From the NCBI GenBank assembly GCA_015523575.1, contig WAJZ01000028.1:1-10119 (forward strand): a stretch of DNA of 10,119 nucleotides, read 5' to 3'. The notes below the pieces were generated by a model. The model was given only the letters and a program-made list of their open reading frames with translations, did not search any database and had not been told where the DNA came from. The stretch's first letter is position 1. The number at the start of each line of letters is the position of its first letter. Positions 6,515 through 10,119 of the stretch are shown here, piece after piece. The DNA is from Candidatus Hestiella acidicharens. Its GTDB lineage: Archaea; Thermoproteota; Thermoprotei_A; Sulfolobales; Acidilobaceae. The translations under genes and the position numbers were made by a program.

Positions 6515-6540
6515 AAAAGGCAAATAATAAAAACATATAA
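6515..6540 (-). terminator. T-rich tract after the C/D box sRNA
   Basis: Reading the minus strand past box D, the sequence is TTATATG followed by a run of five T's at 6533-6529 and more T-rich sequence to about 6515. This fits intrinsic archaeal termination of the transcript carrying the small gene and the sRNA. No stem is needed or seen. Confidence 0.4.
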
Positions 6541-6591
6541 GTCAGACCTCACACGGTTCCTCATTATTCAGGCCGAAATCGGTCATCATCC
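6541..6591 (-). ncRNA. C/D box guide sRNA (2'-O-methylation guide)
   Basis: The minus strand shows a complete C-D'-C'-D arrangement: box C AUGAUGA at 6589-6583, an 11-base guide CCGAUUUCGGC (6582-6572), box D' CUGA (6571-6568), a three-base spacer, box C' AUGAGGA (6564-6558, one change from RUGAUGA), a 12-base guide ACCGUGUGAGGU (6557-6546), and box D CUGA (6545-6542). The 11- and 12-base spacings match the constraint known for archaeal C/D sRNPs with L7Ae, Nop5 and fibrillarin. A three-base-pair terminal stem is possible (G6590-C6541, G6591-U6540, A6592-U6539). By the box D +5 rule the predicted targets are the fifth base of GCCGAAAUCGG and of ACCUCACACGGU; I could not identify these in rRNA or tRNA. 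It starts 10 bases after the stop of the 163-codon gene, so it may be processed from that message. One caveat: the D' guide is partly self-complementary. Confidence 0.85.
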
Positions 6592-6600
6592 TTAAGTTTA

Positions 6601-7092
6601 TCAGATCTTCCATAGGGTTTTTGATATTACTTTCATCCCAGCGCCTAATGCATCTAATATCTTAGGATCTAGCTCGACCTTGCCTCCCTCGGGGCTTTTG
6701 CTTTTACTTAGGTCCATGCTCAGGTCAAGGAAGTGCGAAAGTACCTCCCTAGAGCCCTCGTATTTACTGCCTTTTATGAAGTCACTAAAGTATGGCAGCC
6801 AAGAAAGTTGTTCCCTGCTCCTTCTAATCAGCACTAGGTATCCTCCAACTGCCTTGCCAATCTCCTCCTTTAGCTTATATGATTTGTAGCTGAGCCTTTC
6901 GCTCTTGCTCTGTATTAGCCCTTCTCCTTGTAATGTATTTATCATTTCATTGAAGATCCGTTCTGCATTTCTGCCGCCTATTCTGATAAGGGTATATTCC
7001 CTCAGTCCTTTACCGCCCATCTTGAACATAATGATAGGCCCTTTGCTTGTTTTTCTCATGGATAACCTATACGATATTTTCTCTATACTCAT
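6601..7092 (-). CDS. Uncharacterised 163-residue soluble protein upstream of the sRNA
   Basis: I do not recognise this protein. Residues 1-40 look like beta strands with basic residues (ISYRLSMRKTSKGPIIMFKMGGKGLREYTLIRIGG). A helical segment NAERIFNEMINTLQGEGLI follows, then a KSYKLKEEIGKAVGGYLVLIRRSRE region and a C-terminal amphipathic helix DPKILDALGAGMKVISKTLWKI. Many Lys/Arg residues suggest nucleic-acid or ribosome contact, but no motif proves it. There are no cysteines, signal peptide or membrane helices. The ATG at 7092 is well supported: GGTGAG at 7101-7096 is the SD and a TATAAATA box lies about 37 bases upstream. It follows the polymerase gene by 70 bases with its own promoter, and its transcript probably runs into the C/D box sRNA. 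Real gene: likely. Function: unknown. Confidence 0.7.
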   Translation of the reverse strand: MSIEKISYRLSMRKTSKGPIIMFKMGGKGLREYTLIRIGGRNAERIFNEMINTLQGEGLIQSKSERLSYKSYKLKEEIGKAVGGYLVLIRRSREQLSWLPYFSDFIKGSKYEGSREVLSHFLDLSMDLSKSKSPEGGKVELDPKILDALGAGMKVISKTLWKI

Positions 7093-7095
7093 GTT

Positions 7096-7133
7096 CTCAC
7101 CACATATCTATAAAGTAGGTTTCTGTATTTATA
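7096..7133 (-). promoter_or_regulatory. Promoter and SD of the 163-residue gene
   Basis: A TATAAATA box at 7133-7126 puts the transcription start near 7104, leaving a leader of about 12 bases that contains GGTGAG (7101-7096) three bases before the ATG. The spacing is typical of archaeal promoters and indicates the gene is not only read through from polB. Confidence 0.6.
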
Positions 7134-7162
7134 TCTTAAGTTTAAAATTTATGCCTTAATAT

Positions 7163-10000
7163 TTAACCTAATTTCCTGACCCCTATTAGTTCATCCCATT
7201 GCACCCCAAAGGCTAAGAGGAATTGCTCCAACGCAGATTTTACATATTCTACATACTTCGAGGTGTCTACCTCGGAGAGTTTTGCTAACCTTACGGGTCT
7301 TACCCCTACCTTGTCCTTTGTTTTTACGAAAGAAATCACATCACCTTTCGATACGTTAAATCCTTCCTTTTTTAACAGAAGTGCTGCCTTTACGTGCTGG
7401 GGTGTGTTCCTTTCATATTCATCTACTCCCTTACTCAGCATAACAGTTATTGCAAGCTGGTCAAGGGTGTATTCTCTCCTCTTTAGCTTCTGGTATATGC
7501 CTTGGATTAGATCCCTAAGCCTAGCAAGCGTCTCTTCAACCTCTTCTGGTTCCTTCAAGTTCTGTAGTATTGATAACGCGCTTGAAAACTCTGACTTGAT
7601 GAACTCCGGAGTGTTGCTCTTCTTCGCTATTAGTCCTTTTATTGTAACTTTATTGTTGCCATCTATACCTATGTAGTTCTTTTTCAACCCACTAAACAGC
7701 ACTATCTTAAATACCTTGTCTATCTCCAAATCCAAGTCATACTTTTTCTTTACGTATTGCACTATTTCTTCTAGCTTTTCCTTAGGGGGGTCCCATAAGA
7801 ACAGGCTATCTGTATCTCCATAAAGTATGTGAAGGTCGAGCTCTGATGCTTTCCTGAGGGCGTCCATTAGCACGTTCCTGCCTATTGCAGTGACGCTTTC
7901 CGCGACGGGTAGGCTATAGAGGCTAAAGGTTTCTGTACCAAAGACCCCATAGCTGGCGTTAATGTATACCTTCATGGCAGCTTGGACTGTATCATACCAG
8001 AGCCTCTCTTCCTCGCTTAGTTCCTTATTTTTTGCCTTCTTTTTGTATATCTTTACCCTAAAGTCTCTAAGCAATCCAACTATTTCGCTTGATATTCCCT
8101 TCCTCTCCATGCATATTACGTGGTTTACTTCTGGTACCCTTACGTATTCGCCCTTGCAGTATGGATTGTTTACCGTTTCATAGCTTATGTTCCAGTTTCT
8201 TATAATTGATGGGTATAGGCTTGCAAAGTCCAGCACTAAAACATTAAAGTAGACCCCTTGTGCAGGCGTCAGTACAATAGCACCTCTATACCTCTTGTCC
8301 TTTATTATTGCGGTACTCTTAGGTGCAATGTTGTTAGAAGATATATCCTCCCTGTTGGGTATTAGCATGTTCCTCCTCCTATGCTCCCAGAAAAGTATAT
8401 TTCTTATCCATGCAGAGACTTGGGTTCTAGAGATCTCTTCGAGTCCCATCCTGCTGATTCTCATAAGCAGCATCAGTAAGTTCCAGACTAAGTTGTTTGA
8501 AAATGTTGTTAAAGATATGGTTAGCACGGAGTCCTGTAGGTTGTAGCTAGAAAGCTCGTCCAGACTAACATCATTTATAATCGTCGTAAGCTTTATTTTT
8601 GAAGAGCCCAACAGGGCTTCTGCTACTGAATCTAAGCTCTTCTCTCTGTATTTGTTGCTGAAGGCATAGGTTTGCAGCGCCTTTATGTCAAACAGCTTGT
8701 GCAGGTCTATGTGTAAGGAATTTTGGAAGGTTATATAGTCTTGGTGGAAGACTAAGGGGATGTCTTCGGGCTCAAGACCTAAGGAGAGAAGCCTATTGTA
8801 TAGATAAGGTAAGTCGAAGTTGTCACCATTAAACGTAACAACTATTGGGTACTTCGTTACCCTCCTTATTGCCTCGAGGATCAGGGCCTTTTCATTATCA
8901 AAGATCTCTATTTCGGCTTCTGGAGGTTTTCCTGTAAAGTATGTGCCTTCTCTATAGAGGAGGAGGACCTCCTTCCTGCCTTTGTTATCTGCTAATGCTA
9001 TAGATATTATAGGATAGTAAGCGTCCTCCGGATTAGGGAAATGACCTTCTGGTGTATAGACCTCTATGTCTATTGAGACCCTCTCCACATTGGGGGCCTT
9101 TTCTTCGAGTATGGGGATCCAGGAGAGGGCCAGGTCTTTCAAGTTGCTTGGGAAGCTTTTGCTTATGAAATCGGCTAACGATTCATCAGCCTTCCATTGT
9201 CTTGGATCCCACTTATTCTTTAGCTCATATGGCATGCCAGGTATAATTTGGTTGTCGTATATGTAGTTGAGGTAGTATTTTATATCAGCTTCCCACACAT
9301 TAAACCCTTTCCCCTTTATTATCGACCTTAAATTTTTTACTGAAAGGGGATCCTCAACTACAACCTTTACAAGCTTTACGTTGCTGTTCGTTATAGGATT
9401 TTTCTTTGTTACAACCGCATAGTTGCTAAAGAACTTGTATCTGCTTAAATCAACAGCTTTTTCATCGTTTATCCTCATATCTGTCAAGAAGTAAGGCTTA
9501 TGACCAGTCTTGTCTATCCATTTCTTTATCTTCTTCTCTTTGTCGTCATATATTAGCGCTACTGCCTTTCCTAGGTCTCCCTCATACCTTATCTCCATAA
9601 GGTAACCACTAGCCTCATCATAGTATTTGTTCTCTTCATAGGAATTCCAATGCTCTATGCCTTCGCTTTTTTCTTCTAGCTTATAGCTTTTCTTTTTTAC
9701 CTCGACGTCATGAAAATGAGCTATTTCCTTATCAGGTGCCAATTCCTTATCAGGTGCTGACACTTCTTCATCTTTTTTGTTTTCTTTTAATGCTTCACCA
9801 AGTCCCCCTTTACCTAAATTGGAAGGAACCTCTTCAGCTTCCTGACTTAGGAATTCTGTAAGGTCCCTAAACTTTGTTTTCGGTCTCAATTTTTTGTTTT
9901 CTTCCTTAGCTCCATTAGTGGTATTCCCGTTTACTTTTTTCTTTATATCATTAATAAATTCGTCTATGCTAGTTTGCCTTTTTTTTAGCAGTTTTGGCAC
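7163..10000 (-). CDS. polB: DNA polymerase, family B, crenarchaeal replicative (PolB1-like) type
   Basis: The 945-residue enzyme has all family B elements. The N-terminal domain includes VWEADIKYYLNYI (235-247), the region that forms the uracil-sensing pocket in archaeal PolB. The 3'-5' exonuclease has Exo I DIE (311-313), Exo II NFDLPYL (394-400) and Exo III YNLQD (486-490). Polymerase motif A is DFASLYPSII (591-600), motif B KVYINASYGVFG (677-688), motif C YGDTDS (727-732) and the KKNY template-contact motif 773-776. Proofreading and polymerase sites are therefore intact. A poorly conserved, charged tail of about 115 residues precedes the core, longer than in Sulfolobus PolB1 (about 880 residues in total), and carries a PIP-like QTSIDEFI (9-16). 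The start is GTG at 10000; an ATG at 10004 is out of frame and ends after eleven codons. No SD is seen, so translation may be leaderless or use a very short leader. Whether it is the main replicase is inference. Confidence 0.97.
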   Translation of the reverse strand: MPKLLKKRQTSIDEFINDIKKKVNGNTTNGAKEENKKLRPKTKFRDLTEFLSQEAEEVPSNLGKGGLGEALKENKKDEEVSAPDKELAPDKEIAHFHDVEVKKKSYKLEEKSEGIEHWNSYEENKYYDEASGYLMEIRYEGDLGKAVALIYDDKEKKIKKWIDKTGHKPYFLTDMRINDEKAVDLSRYKFFSNYAVVTKKNPITNSNVKLVKVVVEDPLSVKNLRSIIKGKGFNVWEADIKYYLNYIYDNQIIPGMPYELKNKWDPRQWKADESLADFISKSFPSNLKDLALSWIPILEEKAPNVERVSIDIEVYTPEGHFPNPEDAYYPIISIALADNKGRKEVLLLYREGTYFTGKPPEAEIEIFDNEKALILEAIRRVTKYPIVVTFNGDNFDLPYLYNRLLSLGLEPEDIPLVFHQDYITFQNSLHIDLHKLFDIKALQTYAFSNKYREKSLDSVAEALLGSSKIKLTTIINDVSLDELSSYNLQDSVLTISLTTFSNNLVWNLLMLLMRISRMGLEEISRTQVSAWIRNILFWEHRRRNMLIPNREDISSNNIAPKSTAIIKDKRYRGAIVLTPAQGVYFNVLVLDFASLYPSIIRNWNISYETVNNPYCKGEYVRVPEVNHVICMERKGISSEIVGLLRDFRVKIYKKKAKNKELSEEERLWYDTVQAAMKVYINASYGVFGTETFSLYSLPVAESVTAIGRNVLMDALRKASELDLHILYGDTDSLFLWDPPKEKLEEIVQYVKKKYDLDLEIDKVFKIVLFSGLKKNYIGIDGNNKVTIKGLIAKKSNTPEFIKSEFSSALSILQNLKEPEEVEETLARLRDLIQGIYQKLKRREYTLDQLAITVMLSKGVDEYERNTPQHVKAALLLKKEGFNVSKGDVISFVKTKDKVGVRPVRLAKLSEVDTSKYVEYVKSALEQFLLAFGVQWDELIGVRKLG
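9725..9757 (-). repeat. Short tandem duplication in the polymerase N-terminal tail
   Basis: A 15-base sequence, TTCCTTATCAGGTGC on the plus strand, occurs exactly at 9725-9739 and 9743-9757, a period of 18 bases. In the protein it gives APDKELAPDKEIA (residues 82-94). The unit is a multiple of three, so the frame is kept. It lies in a probably disordered linker and looks like a recent replication-slippage duplication. Confidence 0.9.
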
Positions 10001-10036
10001 CCATTTTTCTTTTTGGTAGCTTCGCAGGATTTATAT
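10001..10036 (-). promoter_or_regulatory. Promoter of the DNA polymerase gene
   Basis: An ATATAAAT box at 10036-10029 predicts transcription starting near 10007, about 7 bases before the GTG start. The leader between contains only A-rich sequence and no GGTG motif, consistent with leaderless or short-leader translation. Inferred from spacing only. Confidence 0.5.
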
Positions 10037-10119
10037 GAATTAGTTCTTGGGCATCGCTTTCATGCCTTAAATTTCATTCGTTTGTGGATGAAATACAGTA
10101 ATACTAGTGCCCTTGATTG
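10037..10119. other. Right-edge intergenic sequence, no clear gene
   Basis: This stretch holds an AT-rich element (CTTAAATT near 10066-10073) and an ATG at 10088 that opens a frame MKYSNTSALD reaching the window edge. The ATG follows GTGG directly and an inferred transcript start would fall near 10094, so the fit is poor. Ten codons are too few to call a gene. Confidence 0.3.

Noticed and set aside
7263..7676. Plus-strand open frame of 137 codons opposite the polymerase gene
   Set aside because: Low-complexity Ser/Phe/Leu composition typical of an antisense shadow; polB is secure on the other strand.
9725..9757. Tandem 15-base repeat as a CRISPR remnant
   Set aside because: Only two copies with a three-base gap, inside a coding frame that stays intact; a slippage duplication explains it.
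10002..10004. ATG as the polymerase start
   Set aside because: It is out of frame with the polymerase and runs into a stop after eleven codons; GTG at 10000 fits instead.
10088..10119. Possible plus-strand gene start MKYSNTSALD at the right edge
   Set aside because: Only ten codons are visible, the inferred transcript start falls after the ATG, and no motif is present.
1..10119. A previously undescribed defence, mobile or secretion system
   Set aside because: No nuclease, transposase, integrase, toxin-antitoxin pair or membrane complex was seen; recognised genes are core metabolism and information processing, and the unknown genes sit in ordinary operons.

Overview
The window reads as chromosomal core sequence from a thermophilic archaeon, most likely a crenarchaeote (Thermoproteota). 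I cannot place it in an order from sequence alone. The evidence is: translation initiation factor aIF1, RNA polymerase subunit RpoP, an archaeal/eukaryal-type glycyl-tRNA synthetase, a crenarchaeal-looking family B DNA polymerase, a C/D box guide RNA, TATA-box promoters, GGTG-type Shine-Dalgarno (SD) sites, several GTG/TTG starts, and heavy use of AGG/AGA/ATA codons. I see no insertion sequence, phage gene, CRISPR array, tRNA or rRNA.

Layout from left to right. (1) Positions 1-2600, minus strand: aIF1, cobT, a cbiZ-cobZ fusion (cbiS) and the first 16 codons of a nucleotidyltransferase, probably cobY, cut by the window edge. The ends overlap, so this looks like one transcript. The three cobalamin genes belong to nucleotide-loop assembly and cobinamide salvage: CobT activates the lower base, CbiS hydrolyses adenosylcobinamide and dephosphorylates alpha-ribazole phosphate, and CobY makes the GDP-activated corrinoid. 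(2) 2601-2915: a short divergent promoter region with one near-palindromic TATA box, then rpoP on the plus strand. (3) 2933-5505, minus strand: glyS followed by two small genes of unknown function, tightly spaced. (4) 5506-6496: a second AT-palindromic divergent promoter and an agmatinase on the plus strand. (5) 6497-7092: a well-formed C/D box sRNA on the minus strand, about 10 bases after the stop of a small unknown gene. (6) 7163-10000, minus strand: family B DNA polymerase with intact exonuclease and polymerase motifs and a disordered N-terminal tail that carries a PIP-box-like peptide and a short tandem repeat. (7) 10001-10119: polymerase promoter and an undetermined right edge.

The region is mostly informational and coenzyme housekeeping. 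No new multi-gene defence or mobile system is visible. The items most worth a second look are the unlisted C/D box sRNA, the CbiS fusion and its transcript-sharing with aIF1, the shared divergent TATA elements, the unclear rpoP start, the two uncharacterised genes behind glyS, and the polymerase N-terminal tail. No gene-free stretch exceeds 300 bases.
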